A DNA stretch of 64,000 nt, from contig NZ_FQYM01000007.1 of assembly GCF_900141705.1 (NCBI RefSeq), forward strand, positions 1 through 64,000. The letters are read 5' to 3'. The notes under the pieces are model-generated. The model saw nothing but the letters and a program-made list of their open reading frames with translations. It searched no databases and had not been told where the DNA came from. The stretch's first letter is position 1. Every line of letters starts with the position of its first letter. Shown in pieces: positions 48,597-58,285 of the stretch. The position numbers and the translations under genes were made by a program. Origin of the DNA: Fibrobacter sp. UWP2 (lineage in GTDB: Bacteria; Fibrobacterota; Fibrobacteria; Fibrobacterales; Fibrobacteraceae).

Positions 48597-50483
48597 ATGC
48601 TAATCGATCAGGAACATGCTGGAATTGTGAGAACCAAAACCCACCCACGCCAGTTGGGGATTCCCCTGAGCCGTTGGGGTCGAAACCTTATCGCTTGCTG
48701 CCCCTTTCACGCCCCCGAAGAGACGTCGCTGTTTTTCTACGACGCCCTGGGTTACTGGCGTTACCGTTGCCTCCAGTGCGGTAGCGAGGGCGACCTGATC
48801 GAGTTTGTGATGCGCAGCCGCTTTAACGGCATGGATGAGCCGCAGGCGCGTGCCGAAGCCACCGAGTTTTTGGGCGCACAGGAAGCCGAACAGCAACAGG
48901 ATTCCTTCAAGGATGAGCACCCCTGGATCAAGGAAATTGGCGGTGAAAAGTCCAAGGTCCTCGAGAGCTTTGTGCGCTACTGCCACTGGGCGGCATGCCG
49001 CAGCCCTTCCTCAGCCGAATACCTCTCCAGCCGCGGTTGGAGCATTGGCCAGGCACAGCTCTACGGCATTGGCTACTACAGCGGCGACCCCGAACCGTTC
49101 GTGAGCTACTGCATGCTCTCGGGCATCGAACGCCACCAAATCAGTTTTTACCTGGATAACCTCGAAGCCTATCACGAGCCGCGCATCACCATCCCAGCCC
49201 GCAACTCCAAGGGGCTCATCCACTCGGTCTACGGCCGCCTTATGGAAGACGAAGGCAAGGGCCACCCCTACATTTCTTACGCCTCGGGTCCGGGGGACAT
49301 TCCGTTCAACATCCAGCCCGAAAACGACAAGCCCATTATTGTTGAAGGGTTCTTTGACGCCCTCACGGCCGACCTCGCGGGTATCCCGGGAGTGGTTTCG
49401 ACCATGTACCAGGAACTTTCGCTGAGCCACCTCTACAAGCTCAAGGCCTGCGGCGCCGATTCCGTGACGCTCATCTTGCGGCGCGAAGCCAACCGCCGCG
49501 AACAGGAATACCGCATCCAGCGCTACCTCAAGATGGCCGAAGAACTGAATTTGAGGTTCAAGTCCATCGTACTCCCCAAGGACGAGACCATTGACCAGGT
49601 GCTCCGCAAGAACGGCGCCGACCAGCTGATTACACTTATCGACCAAACCGAAGAAGACACGGTGCACACGCATCGACGTTCCATGCTGCTGCAAGACATC
49701 AAGGAGAACTTTGACACCGCCATGGCGTGCCCCCCCGATGTGAGCGTGGGTTATTCACTGAACACCTTCCCAAAACTCACCAAAGAGATTGACGGTATCC
49801 AGTCTGGCTGTTTCTACGTGTCCTCGAACCCGTTCGGCCTCAAGACGACCCTCCTTTCGAGCCTCGCCCTAGACCTGCTCCAGAGCAACCCGAAGCTCAA
49901 AATCATCTACATCGCGCTCGAGACACCGCGCCGCCAGATTTTTGACCGCCTGGTCGCCATGATGATTGGCGAATCGGTGCTGACCGTGCGCAAGCAGAAC
50001 GAATCCGACCAAATCAACCAAAAGATTTTGGAAGCGACCCGCGAGCTGATGGGCTACGTGCGCAACAACCGCCTCGAAATCTGGGAAGATCAGCCGGCGT
50101 TCAACAACACGGAACTGCTAGACATTTTGAAGGGCGAGCAAAAGGACCACCCGGACCTGATCGTCATCATTGACGGCATTGACCACCTCAAGATTTCGGA
50201 CCGTCCGGACCTCTCGGACATTCACGAACGTCGCTCCTCCGTGATGCTTGACCTGTACAAGGCGCTCGACATCCCGCTGTTCCTCGGCGGCGAGCTCATC
50301 GATTCCGAGAACGGCCTTGTGGGGCCGCGCGCCTACCTCCGTGATTCCGACGCCATCTACTGGCTCGAATCCAAGGGCGGCAACCTGTTCTTGTCGGTCA
50401 ACTCCAAGCGTCTGGGTACAAACAACCTCTATAGAGGAACGCTCTCCATAGATCCGGAATCCAACAGGATGCAAGAAACCTAA
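48597..50483 (+). CDS. DnaG-zinc-finger / TOPRIM / DnaB-like protein with altered catalytic motifs
   Basis: A 628-aa protein laid out like a T7-gp4/Twinkle primase-helicase. CHC2 zinc finger: 'CPFH' and 'CLQCGSEGDLIEFV' (about residues 35-70). TOPRIM: 'IIVEGFFDAL' keeps the VEGxxD half, but the DxD half, expected as FDxDxAG, reads 'LILRREANRR'. RecA part: Walker A position reads 'SSNPFGLKTT' (GK replaced by LK), Walker B 'LIVIIDGIDHL' is normal, and 'GPRAYLRDSDAIYWLES' matches DnaB motif H4. Priming activity is unlikely; ATP binding uncertain. GGAGG ribosome site. Its stop overlaps the start of a glycosyltransferase (TAATG). Confidence 0.8.
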   Translation: MLIDQEHAGIVRTKTHPRQLGIPLSRWGRNLIACCPFHAPEETSLFFYDALGYWRYRCLQCGSEGDLIEFVMRSRFNGMDEPQARAEATEFLGAQEAEQQQDSFKDEHPWIKEIGGEKSKVLESFVRYCHWAACRSPSSAEYLSSRGWSIGQAQLYGIGYYSGDPEPFVSYCMLSGIERHQISFYLDNLEAYHEPRITIPARNSKGLIHSVYGRLMEDEGKGHPYISYASGPGDIPFNIQPENDKPIIVEGFFDALTADLAGIPGVVSTMYQELSLSHLYKLKACGADSVTLILRREANRREQEYRIQRYLKMAEELNLRFKSIVLPKDETIDQVLRKNGADQLITLIDQTEEDTVHTHRRSMLLQDIKENFDTAMACPPDVSVGYSLNTFPKLTKEIDGIQSGCFYVSSNPFGLKTTLLSSLALDLLQSNPKLKIIYIALETPRRQIFDRLVAMMIGESVLTVRKQNESDQINQKILEATRELMGYVRNNRLEIWEDQPAFNNTELLDILKGEQKDHPDLIVIIDGIDHLKISDRPDLSDIHERRSSVMLDLYKALDIPLFLGGELIDSENGLVGPRAYLRDSDAIYWLESKGGNLFLSVNSKRLGTNNLYRGTLSIDPESNRMQET

Positions 50484-51685
50484 TGCAAAACGGAACCAAG
50501 CCGTTCACCATCGTCGACTTCAACAACTTCTGGAGCCCATCCGGAGGTGGAGTCCGCCGTTACCACCTGCAAAAAATGGCGTTTTACGAAGCGGCCAGCT
50601 CCAAGGGCGAAAACGCGCTCTCGGTTTTTGTGATGCCCGACGGCAAGACCTTTACCGAACAAAAGAGCGAAAACCTCGTCATTGAGCACGTGGAAGCGTT
50701 CAAGTTCCCCGGTAACTGGGAATACCGCTTTATTTGGAAGCGCTCGCAGGTGGAGCCCGTGCTCGCCAAGTACCAGCCCGACATTATTGAAGTCGGCTCC
50801 CCGTACATTTTGCCGACGGTCGTGCGCCGCGCCGCCAAAAAAATCTCGCCCGCATCCAAGCTGGTGGGATTCTGGCACGCCGACTTCCCCGTGACTTACG
50901 TGGGTCGCCCCGTCGCCAAAAAAGTGGGGCCCGGCATAGGCACGTTCTGCCGCAAAAAGGCGTTCTGGTACGCCCGCAAAGAATTCAAGGGCTTCGACTG
51001 CATCCAGGCCTCTTCCAAGGAGGTCATGGCGCGCCTCAAAAAGAACAACCTCCCGGACCCGCGCTGGATCCCGCTCGGTTGCGACATTCAAATGTTCTCG
51101 CCCACCAAGCGCGACGAAGCCTTGGTGCAAGAGCTTAAGGCGGGCGACCCGGACCGCCTCACCATCTTTTTCCCGCACAGGCACTGCAACGAAAAAGGCA
51201 TGGACCTGGTCCTTGGCGCCTACGACATCCTGACCGAAAAGCTGGGACACGAACCCGCTATTGTGTTTGCGGGAACGGGGCCCTCGCTCCCGCAAGTACA
51301 GGAGGCGGTCGCCAAGCACCCGCACATGCGCTACATTGGCTTTGTGAATTCCATTGACGAAATGGCCCGCTACTACGCGAGCGTCGACCTGGGGCTTGCC
51401 CTCTCGGGCTGGGAGACCTTCGGACTCTCCATTCTCGAAAGCATGGCAAGCGGCAACGCCCAGGTGGGAGCCGCCGCCGGAGCCGCCTTTGAACACGTGA
51501 CCGAATCCAAGGCAGGGACAATCCTCGCCGAACGTACACCGCAGGCTCTCGCCAACGCCATTGTGGAACTTTACCATTCCGACATGCAGACCATGAAGCA
51601 GAACGCCCGCGCCTATGCCGAAAAATACAGCTGGGAAGACTGCTTTAAAAGACAACTGGATTTATACAAGAGTTTAGCAAAATGA
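50483..51685 (+). CDS. Glycosyltransferase family 4 protein
   Basis: A 400-aa GT-B enzyme. N-terminal 'SPSGGGVRRYHLQKM' is the acceptor-side glycine loop, and the C-terminal 'FPHRHCNEKGMDLVLGAY', 'GTGPSLPQV' and the nucleotide-sugar motif 'SGWETFGLSILESMASG' (ExFGxxxxE) are typical of GT4 mannosyl- or glucosyltransferases. The start overlaps the previous stop, and its end overlaps the next gene (ATGA). Sugar and acceptor unknown; a role in surface glycan or glycolipid synthesis is inferred. Confidence 0.9.
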   Translation: MQNGTKPFTIVDFNNFWSPSGGGVRRYHLQKMAFYEAASSKGENALSVFVMPDGKTFTEQKSENLVIEHVEAFKFPGNWEYRFIWKRSQVEPVLAKYQPDIIEVGSPYILPTVVRRAAKKISPASKLVGFWHADFPVTYVGRPVAKKVGPGIGTFCRKKAFWYARKEFKGFDCIQASSKEVMARLKKNNLPDPRWIPLGCDIQMFSPTKRDEALVQELKAGDPDRLTIFFPHRHCNEKGMDLVLGAYDILTEKLGHEPAIVFAGTGPSLPQVQEAVAKHPHMRYIGFVNSIDEMARYYASVDLGLALSGWETFGLSILESMASGNAQVGAAAGAAFEHVTESKAGTILAERTPQALANAIVELYHSDMQTMKQNARAYAEKYSWEDCFKRQLDLYKSLAK

Positions 51686-52611
51686 TTCCCAATCGCCTCA
51701 TCTTTATTTGGCTAGGCCCCAAGTTCCCGTGGAGCGGCGGTGTCGCCGTCCGTTCGGCATACAAAGTTCAACAGCCACAGTCCATTTGGCTTGTACACGA
51801 AGGACTAATGCAAGAAGGCGACGGTTGGGACCTCATCAAGGACATCCCCGGACTCGAGGTCATCCCCGTCCAGGACTCCCACTTTGAAGGCCTGGACGAT
51901 GACGGGCTTTGCCTAAAGCTGTTCAAGACACTCAAAGCGCCCGCCAGCCGAGCCAACCTGTTGCGTTTGGCACTTCTCTACAAATACGGCGGTGTTTACC
52001 TCGACACCGACGTCATTGTCGTAAAACCTTTCGACAACCTCATGCAGCAAAAGGGCTTTATTGGAGTCGAACCCGTAGCGCTTCCCGCCGACCTTTTCAG
52101 GAGCGTCAATCCCTTCCGTTGGATTTATTGCGGCCTCCAATTCGCCTTCCGCGAGTTCTGTGCGCGACTCCCCGGTGGGTACAGGTTGTTCCGCCTTGCC
52201 GAGAGAGGATTCTCTGCCGCGGTGAACAACGCCATCATAGGTTCCGAGCCCGGGAACCCCACCATCCGCAGCGCCTTTGAATTCATCAAGAAAATGCCCG
52301 AAGCGGAACGCCTCAAACGCTACCGCCTGGGGACGCGGCTCATGCAAAACGTCACGCACAACAAGAGCAGCGAATCCATGGTGGTCTTGCCGGCACGCTT
52401 TTTTTACCCCCTCGGCCCCGAAATCAGCGCGCACTGGTTTAAACCAAAGACCAGCAACAAGTTAGACGAGCTCATTTTAAAGGATACCTGCGTGGTGCAT
52501 TGGTACAACTCGGTCGAGGGGCGCTTCCTCCACACCAAGGTCTCGGCGGAGTGGGTCAAAGAGAACCCCACAACGGCTTTTAGCGAATTATCGAAAGAGT
52601 TCATAAATTAA
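51682..52611 (+). CDS. DXD-motif glycosyltransferase (GT32-like)
   Basis: A 309-aa protein starting 'MIPNRLIFIWLGPKFP', the usual opening of GT32/Gly_transf_sug enzymes, with 'ASRANLLRLALLYKYGGVYLDTDVIVVKPF' containing the DXD metal site (YLDTD). A C-terminal amphipathic region follows. Translationally coupled to the GT4 gene, so both probably act on the same glycan. Confidence 0.88.
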   Translation: MIPNRLIFIWLGPKFPWSGGVAVRSAYKVQQPQSIWLVHEGLMQEGDGWDLIKDIPGLEVIPVQDSHFEGLDDDGLCLKLFKTLKAPASRANLLRLALLYKYGGVYLDTDVIVVKPFDNLMQQKGFIGVEPVALPADLFRSVNPFRWIYCGLQFAFREFCARLPGGYRLFRLAERGFSAAVNNAIIGSEPGNPTIRSAFEFIKKMPEAERLKRYRLGTRLMQNVTHNKSSESMVVLPARFFYPLGPEISAHWFKPKTSNKLDELILKDTCVVHWYNSVEGRFLHTKVSAEWVKENPTTAFSELSKEFIN

Positions 52612-52649
52612 CGTTTTTATCCGTCATTTTTTACTAGATTTATTGCTGT

Positions 52650-53144
52650 ATGGTACAATTGAGTCAAACATCGTGGCAAGAGTTTTCCCTCCCCAATGTG
52701 ATGGAAACCATGCGATACGCCCCGATGAACCTGACCATTGGTACGACGCCTATCCTCCACTACACCTTACCCGCTGAACTCGCTCCTGGAGCGAGCGTCA
52801 ACTACCACATTCAGTGCGGTTTCAAGGCCATCAAGTGGAAGGGCATCATCAGTTCCGTCGCCGACAACAAGGTCACGGTGCGCCTGGGCGACGGACCGTT
52901 CCGCGGCTTTACCGCAAGCCACCAGTTTGTGTCCGAAGGCAACATGACCGCCATTTACGACGAGTTCTCGTTCCAGGGATTCACGACCATCCCCGAAGAA
53001 GTTTTCGCGGGCATTATCGACAAGACGAACGTGGTCTACGGCATTTACGCCCGCAAGGCGACCCGCGAAGTAATGCTCGCCTACGAATCCCAAAAGAAGA
53101 CCCAGGAATTCCAGGTCCTGGACCAGAGCGCTACAGCAGGCTAA
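52650..53144 (+). CDS. SRPBCC/START-like ligand-binding protein
   Basis: A 164-aa cytoplasmic protein with the helix-grip pattern: 'WQEFSLPNVMETMRYAPMNLTIG', 'VNYHIQCGFKAIKWKGIISSV', 'FRGFTASHQFVSEGNMTAIYDEFSFQG'. The last segment is like the cyclase/dehydrase-type SRPBCC family. Ligand unknown. It lies 24 nt before the ubiD-like gene and could be cotranscribed with it. Confidence 0.6.
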   Translation: MVQLSQTSWQEFSLPNVMETMRYAPMNLTIGTTPILHYTLPAELAPGASVNYHIQCGFKAIKWKGIISSVADNKVTVRLGDGPFRGFTASHQFVSEGNMTAIYDEFSFQGFTTIPEEVFAGIIDKTNVVYGIYARKATREVMLAYESQKKTQEFQVLDQSATAG

Positions 53145-53168
53145 ATTTCAAGGAAACTTCCGGTTTCT

Positions 53169-55001
53169 ATGTACAGCGATCTTAAACAGGCTCTGCTGGA
53201 TTTGGAAAAAGCAGGGATGCTCAAACGTATCCACCAGGAGGTGGACCCGTATTTGGAGATGGCCGAAATAGCCCGCCAGGCTTTTGACTGCGGTGGCCCG
53301 GCACTCCTGTTCGAGAAAGTCAAGGGAAGCAGGTTCCCTGCCGCCGCCAACATTTTTGGCACGCAAGAGCGTTTGGACTTTTTGTTCCGTGACACGCTCG
53401 AGTCCACGCAGACCGCGGTGCTTTTCAAGTCGAACCCCGTGGAGTTTTTCAAAAAGCCGAGCCCTGCGCGCCTGTTCAACGCCGCAACGGCAGGCATCCG
53501 AGCCCTCCCCAAAAAAAGCGGAAGCATCAAGGACTTTGAAGAATGTTCCCTCGCCGACCTGCCGCAAGTCGTTTGCTGGCCCGAGGACGGCGGGGCGTTC
53601 ATCACCCTCCCGCAAGTGGCTACACGCCCAAGCGAAAGCGCCAGTATACTGCAGACCAACGTGGGCATGTACCGCATTCAACTCTCGGGTAACGATTACG
53701 CCGCTGCGGACCCCACCAAGGGAACCGACGCCGAATGCGGTCTGCATTACCAAATCAAGAGGGACATCGCCCGCCACCACGAAAAGGCGATTGAAGAAGG
53801 CAGGCCGCTCAAGGTGAGCATCTTTATTGGAGGCGCTCCGGCGCACACCATCGCCGCAGTGATGCCCATGCCCGAGAACCTCTCGGAACTTGTATTTGCC
53901 GGGATGCTCGCCGGAAGGCGTTTCCGTTACTTTATCCATGACGGTTACGTGATTTCGAGCGATGCCGATTTCTGCATTTTAGGCGAAGTCGCCCCCGATT
54001 TGAAACCCGAAGGGCCGTTTGGCGACCACGTGGGCTACTACTCTGGCAAGCACCCGTTCCCTTACCTCAAGGTAAAAAAGGTCCTCTGTAAAAAAGACGC
54101 CATTTATCCATTTACCGTTGTGGGACGCCCGCCCAAAGAGGACACGCTCTTTGGCAAGTTCATCCACCAGATTACGCGTCCCATGGTACCTGCATCGATT
54201 CCCGGCGTGCACGCGGTCCATGCAGTCGACGCCGCCGGAGTGCACCCGCTCTGCCTAGCCTTGGGAAGCGAGCGGTTCCGCCCCTACGCGAGCCGCGCAG
54301 AACGCGAACCGATGGAGCTCTTGAAAACAGCCAACGCGCTGCTCGGCTTCAATCAGGTCTCGCTCAGCAAGTACCTGATGCTTGCGGCCAAAGAAGACAA
54401 CCCCAACTTGGACGTTTGCGACGTGCCCGCCTTTTTTGAGCACATTCTGGAACGTATCGACTTCAAGCGCGATTTGCACTTCCAGACTTCGACCACCATC
54501 GATACGCTGGACTACACAGGCACTTCGCTGAACCACGGTTCCAAACTCGTGATAGTCGCCGCCGGCGAAAAGCGCCGCCTGCTCAGGAATTTTGAAGCCG
54601 ACTTGGCAACGCTCAAACTGCCCGAAGGTTTCACTGCCGTCAAGAACGTGATGAACGGCGTCATCGCCGTCGAAGGGGCTGGCGACATCCAAAAACTTTC
54701 AAACGAACTGGATCATTGGCCTTTCAAGGAGAACTATCCCTGGGTCAGCATCGTAACCAACCTGAACGAAATCCAGAACATCGACGACTTTTTGTGGGTG
54801 ACCTTCACTCGCTCGGACCCGGCGCAAGACGTTCATGGCTTAAACGAGCAAGTCGCAAACAAGCACTGGTCCATAGATGCCCCCATGATTGTAGACGCCC
54901 GCATCAAGCCGAGGCACCAAAAAATATTGAACGTTCCACCCCAAGTAAAAACACGCGCCAAAGAAATCTTGAAGGCGGCAGGCATCGGAGGAATCACCTG
55001 A
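53169..55001 (+). CDS. UbiD-family decarboxylase, menaquinone biosynthesis type
   Basis: A 610-aa prenylated-FMN-dependent decarboxylase. 'RIQLSGNDYAAADPT', 'IKRDIARHHEKA', 'VSIFIGGAPAHTIAAVMPMPENLSE', then 'PEGPFGDHVGYYSG' with the catalytic Glu region, are UbiD hallmarks. The length fits the longer menaquinone-type enzymes used in the futalosine route rather than E. coli UbiD (about 490 aa). UbiX, which makes the cofactor, is not in the window. Stop overlaps the next start (TGATG). Confidence 0.9.
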   Translation: MYSDLKQALLDLEKAGMLKRIHQEVDPYLEMAEIARQAFDCGGPALLFEKVKGSRFPAAANIFGTQERLDFLFRDTLESTQTAVLFKSNPVEFFKKPSPARLFNAATAGIRALPKKSGSIKDFEECSLADLPQVVCWPEDGGAFITLPQVATRPSESASILQTNVGMYRIQLSGNDYAAADPTKGTDAECGLHYQIKRDIARHHEKAIEEGRPLKVSIFIGGAPAHTIAAVMPMPENLSELVFAGMLAGRRFRYFIHDGYVISSDADFCILGEVAPDLKPEGPFGDHVGYYSGKHPFPYLKVKKVLCKKDAIYPFTVVGRPPKEDTLFGKFIHQITRPMVPASIPGVHAVHAVDAAGVHPLCLALGSERFRPYASRAEREPMELLKTANALLGFNQVSLSKYLMLAAKEDNPNLDVCDVPAFFEHILERIDFKRDLHFQTSTTIDTLDYTGTSLNHGSKLVIVAAGEKRRLLRNFEADLATLKLPEGFTAVKNVMNGVIAVEGAGDIQKLSNELDHWPFKENYPWVSIVTNLNEIQNIDDFLWVTFTRSDPAQDVHGLNEQVANKHWSIDAPMIVDARIKPRHQKILNVPPQVKTRAKEILKAAGIGGIT

Positions 55002-56653
55002 TGCTTTCGACCTGTTCCCGCTCGTATAAAAAGATTGCCGTAGCAGCATTGCTCGCGTTTTTCGCGTTCGCCCCCGCCGCCGAGAACCTCCCAGACGTCG
55101 CTAGCCATTGCGGAACCATGCACGCCGTCATCAAACGCCAAAAGAATAAAGGCAAAATGACGGCAGCGAGGAAGTTCACGTCCAATTGCGAACCTGAGGC
55201 CTATTACGATACCGTATACACCCGCAAAACGAAACACTTCGAAATATTCTATACGCTGAACGGCGTCCACGCCACCACCGCGGCCTTTGTCGACAGCGTC
55301 GCCGCCAGCATGGAAAAAGCCTGGGACCACCATGTAGGCAAGCTGGGCATGAAAAAGCCCATTGGCGGAAGCGTCTCGTACCACTTTCAAAAGAACATCG
55401 ACTCCGGGCTTTACCCTGTCGAAATCGTCGACCTGTACAACGTGAGGAATGCAAGCGTCGTGGGCACCGACCAGTGCACCGCCGGCTGCTTTGGCATCAC
55501 CCACCCCACCGACTACAACGACCCGCAAAAAACTGAAATCTTATTGGACAACGACTTTTATTATGTACCCATCAACGCCTCCAGTTTGACCTACGACAGC
55601 GTCACGGTCAACGACGACATTTGCAAGTACGCGGTCGCCACCGCCGAACTAAAAAGCGTCGAACGCTCGTATGTACGCGATTGGGGCATGGGCATTCGCG
55701 TCACCGCCTTCCATGAACTCTACCACGCCGTACAGCTCCGCTACATGAGCGTCGACTACTGGTCCTTTTGGTTCGAAGCATCCGCCTCGGGCATCGAAGA
55801 AGTTGCCGCACCCGATGTGGACGACTACATTTCGCACGTAGGCTCGGTATTAAGAAGTCCAGGGCTCCCTTTGGACAACTACCCCGACGACTACGGCCTT
55901 GGAATCCTGTACATTTACCTGTATTTCCACTTTGACGCAATGTTCGACAAAAAAATTTGGGAAGGATTCGCCAAAGACCCCAATACCAATTTCCAGGGGC
56001 AGCTTTCCAAAGTGCTCCGCGAGCGGAATTTATCTGCAGACAGCGTTTTCCACGACTTTTCGACCAAGATTTCGTTCGCCGGCAAGCGCAGTTTGGCTGT
56101 AGATTCCAACCTGTGGATCAACGCCGATCAGCCCAAGTGGCCCGAAGCCCTGTTCAAGGAGGCTCCCACCGCGGCGCCAGACATGGAAAAGTTCTCGTTC
56201 CAGTATTACACGGCAGACGACATGGACTTCAGCAGTTTTAAAGGCAAAGCGAGCGCGGTCCAATACAGCAACGGCAAGGCGACCGTTACGCCAATCATCA
56301 ACACCTCCACCTTGGACAAAATCCGGTCGCAATCTTTAAAGTACGATTCCCTCGTTTGGGTTTTTAGCCGTTTCGCCGATTCCGATTACATTCCCGAGGT
56401 GGTCAAAGATTCAACGCTACGCGCCTACCCCACGCCTTGGCGTAACGGCAACCTGTGCTTTACACCGCTTCCCAAAGGAAAAAAATTCATTGAAATCCGC
56501 AACCGTCGTGGCGACCTCGTGATGCGTGAAAATTACACGCACAGCACCCACTGCATTGACGAATCGACAGTGAAAGCAAAAATGGTCCCCGGACTCTACC
56601 GGTTCCGCGCCGGCGCCCACGGGCGCAGCCAAGACATGATGATCATTTACTAG
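55001..56653 (+). CDS. Secreted zinc metalloprotease-like protein (HExxH)
   Basis: A 550-aa protein with signal peptide 'KIAVAALLAFFAFAPAAEN'. Motif 'AFHELYHAVQ' (H238, E239, H242), followed by 'WFEASASGIEEVA' with a downstream Glu as third ligand, resembles the MXAN_6640-type putative metalloproteases. The end ('LCFTPLPKGKKFIEIRNRRGDLV' region, 'LVPGLYRFRAG') is like exported-protein C-terminal domains. Overlaps the ubiD stop; a longer frame from 54716 is rejected because it lies within ubiD. Confidence 0.8.
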   Translation: MLSTCSRSYKKIAVAALLAFFAFAPAAENLPDVASHCGTMHAVIKRQKNKGKMTAARKFTSNCEPEAYYDTVYTRKTKHFEIFYTLNGVHATTAAFVDSVAASMEKAWDHHVGKLGMKKPIGGSVSYHFQKNIDSGLYPVEIVDLYNVRNASVVGTDQCTAGCFGITHPTDYNDPQKTEILLDNDFYYVPINASSLTYDSVTVNDDICKYAVATAELKSVERSYVRDWGMGIRVTAFHELYHAVQLRYMSVDYWSFWFEASASGIEEVAAPDVDDYISHVGSVLRSPGLPLDNYPDDYGLGILYIYLYFHFDAMFDKKIWEGFAKDPNTNFQGQLSKVLRERNLSADSVFHDFSTKISFAGKRSLAVDSNLWINADQPKWPEALFKEAPTAAPDMEKFSFQYYTADDMDFSSFKGKASAVQYSNGKATVTPIINTSTLDKIRSQSLKYDSLVWVFSRFADSDYIPEVVKDSTLRAYPTPWRNGNLCFTPLPKGKKFIEIRNRRGDLVMRENYTHSTHCIDESTVKAKMVPGLYRFRAGAHGRSQDMMIIY

Positions 56654-56671
56654 CGAATTGTAAAAGCGACG

Positions 56672-58276
56672 CTACAGCAACTCGCTAATCCAAGGGAACA
56701 GATTGTCCTTTTTCTCCAGGCTCGCAAGCAAGCTGGTGTCGGGATGCTTGCGGCTCATGACGACTGCCGCCGTGGCAGCTGCATAAAGGGCGCACACGTT
56801 TTTGTAATGGCCATTCTGGCGGGACTTCGCGTAATCGGCAGCCGACTTGTTGTGGATCATGAACGCCCAGTCCGAAGCCTGGAACAGAACCAGCTCACGG
56901 GCCATTTGCGCATAAAAGCGTTTTTGAAGTTGGTTTTGCGCCGACTTAGAATTATCAATGCGAAGTTTCATCTCATTCATCATCGCCCGCATGCGGAAGA
57001 ACAGCGGGTACGCCCAACTGACTTCATCGTTCATCCAAACTTCGCCAAAGCCGCCCTCGCCCCACGAAGAGAATATGGGCGCATGAGTTCCGCCATCGGG
57101 TGACTCGTGCATTGTAGATTCAAGCGACGCCATCTCCACCACGTTGGAACTAGCAGCGCGTTCGAACATCTTCTCGATAAACATCGGGCCTTCGAACCAC
57201 CAGTGCCCAAAGAGTTCCGCGTCGTAGGGGCACAATATGGAGACCTTGTTGCCATCCATGTTCGGAAGCAAATCGGTCACGGTCACCTCGCGGTTCGCCA
57301 CGAACAGGCGCGCATGATCTTCGACAAGGCGAAGCGCGTTCCACGGACGGTAAACCTGCTTGTCTTCGCTTCCGGTAATGCGATAATACTTGAGACCGGT
57401 TTCTATGGGTGTGTCGCCCGCCATAAAGTAGTCACCCAAATACTCGGGATCGCGTTCCGTGGCAATGTCCTTGAAGAATTCGCGGTATTCGGGATGCCCC
57501 GGATAGCCGGTTTTGCGGCTCCACACTTCCATGGAGCTGCTCTGCTCGCGACCCATGCAATAAAGCCCCGCCGGGGTCTTTATTGGCGCAAATACGCCGT
57601 ATTTGGGCGCGGGTTTTGCCAAAAGCACGCCATGGGTCTCGAGAAAGAAGTACTCAAACCCAAATTCCGCCAAAATGGAATCCAGGCCGTCAAAGTACCC
57701 GCATTCCGGGAGCCACAACCCTTTAGGTCTTTTGCCGAAGGCGCTCTCGAATGCGCGAACCGTAATGCCGAGCTGCAAACGGATGGCGTCCACGTCGGAC
57801 TGGTACGCCGGCAAAAAAGGGTGCGTGCCCACGCACGTGAGGAGCGTAAGCTTGCCGCGCTCTTCAAGTAGTTTTAACATGGGGACAATTTTACCGTGGC
57901 AGACTTTTTCCCAATGGTCTATCAAGGATGTCTGGCGTCGATAATAAAAATTCACCACGTCCAAGCGGGCGCTATCGTCCTGCAGGCGCACCTTCTCTTT
58001 TTCGAGAAGTTCCAGCTGCTTGTGCAAATGGCGCGTGAACTTTTGCAGCAGCACCTCGTCGGTGAGCATTGCCAAAAGCACCGAGGATATACTCAAGTTG
58101 AGCGTCCCCGGCACGCCGCGCTCTTCCAATCGCCAAAGCATTTGCACCAGGGGCAAATACGTTTCCGACATCGCCTCAAAAAACCAGTTCTCTTCCAAGA
58201 ACCGGTCATATTCAGGCTCACGCACAAAAGGCAAGTGCGCATGCAACAGGAGGTGTATTTTTCCAGGTGCGCTCAT
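56672..58276 (-). CDS. GH57 1,4-alpha-glucan branching enzyme
   Basis: A 534-aa glycoside hydrolase family 57 enzyme that forms alpha-1,6 branches in glycogen. 'LLLHAHLPFVREPEYDRFLEENWFFEAM' region, catalytic nucleophile E192 in 'WLPECGY', and the acid 'CPYDAELFGHWWFEGP' with a DUF1957-type helical C-terminus ('YAQMARELVLFQASDWAFM'). The ATG at 58276 is chosen over TTG at 58279. It directly follows the DUF4912 gene, a pairing common in genomes that use GH57 branching enzymes. Confidence 0.92.
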   Translation of the reverse strand: MSAPGKIHLLLHAHLPFVREPEYDRFLEENWFFEAMSETYLPLVQMLWRLEERGVPGTLNLSISSVLLAMLTDEVLLQKFTRHLHKQLELLEKEKVRLQDDSARLDVVNFYYRRQTSLIDHWEKVCHGKIVPMLKLLEERGKLTLLTCVGTHPFLPAYQSDVDAIRLQLGITVRAFESAFGKRPKGLWLPECGYFDGLDSILAEFGFEYFFLETHGVLLAKPAPKYGVFAPIKTPAGLYCMGREQSSSMEVWSRKTGYPGHPEYREFFKDIATERDPEYLGDYFMAGDTPIETGLKYYRITGSEDKQVYRPWNALRLVEDHARLFVANREVTVTDLLPNMDGNKVSILCPYDAELFGHWWFEGPMFIEKMFERAASSNVVEMASLESTMHESPDGGTHAPIFSSWGEGGFGEVWMNDEVSWAYPLFFRMRAMMNEMKLRIDNSKSAQNQLQKRFYAQMARELVLFQASDWAFMIHNKSAADYAKSRQNGHYKNVCALYAAATAAVVMSRKHPDTSLLASLEKKDNLFPWISELL

Positions 58277-58285
58277 CAAGCCTGC

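Noticed and set aside
54716-55000. Extended start of the metalloprotease within ubiD
   Set aside because: The extension lacks a signal peptide and lies wholly inside the UbiD reading frame; the ATG at 55001 overlaps the ubiD stop and begins a signal peptide.
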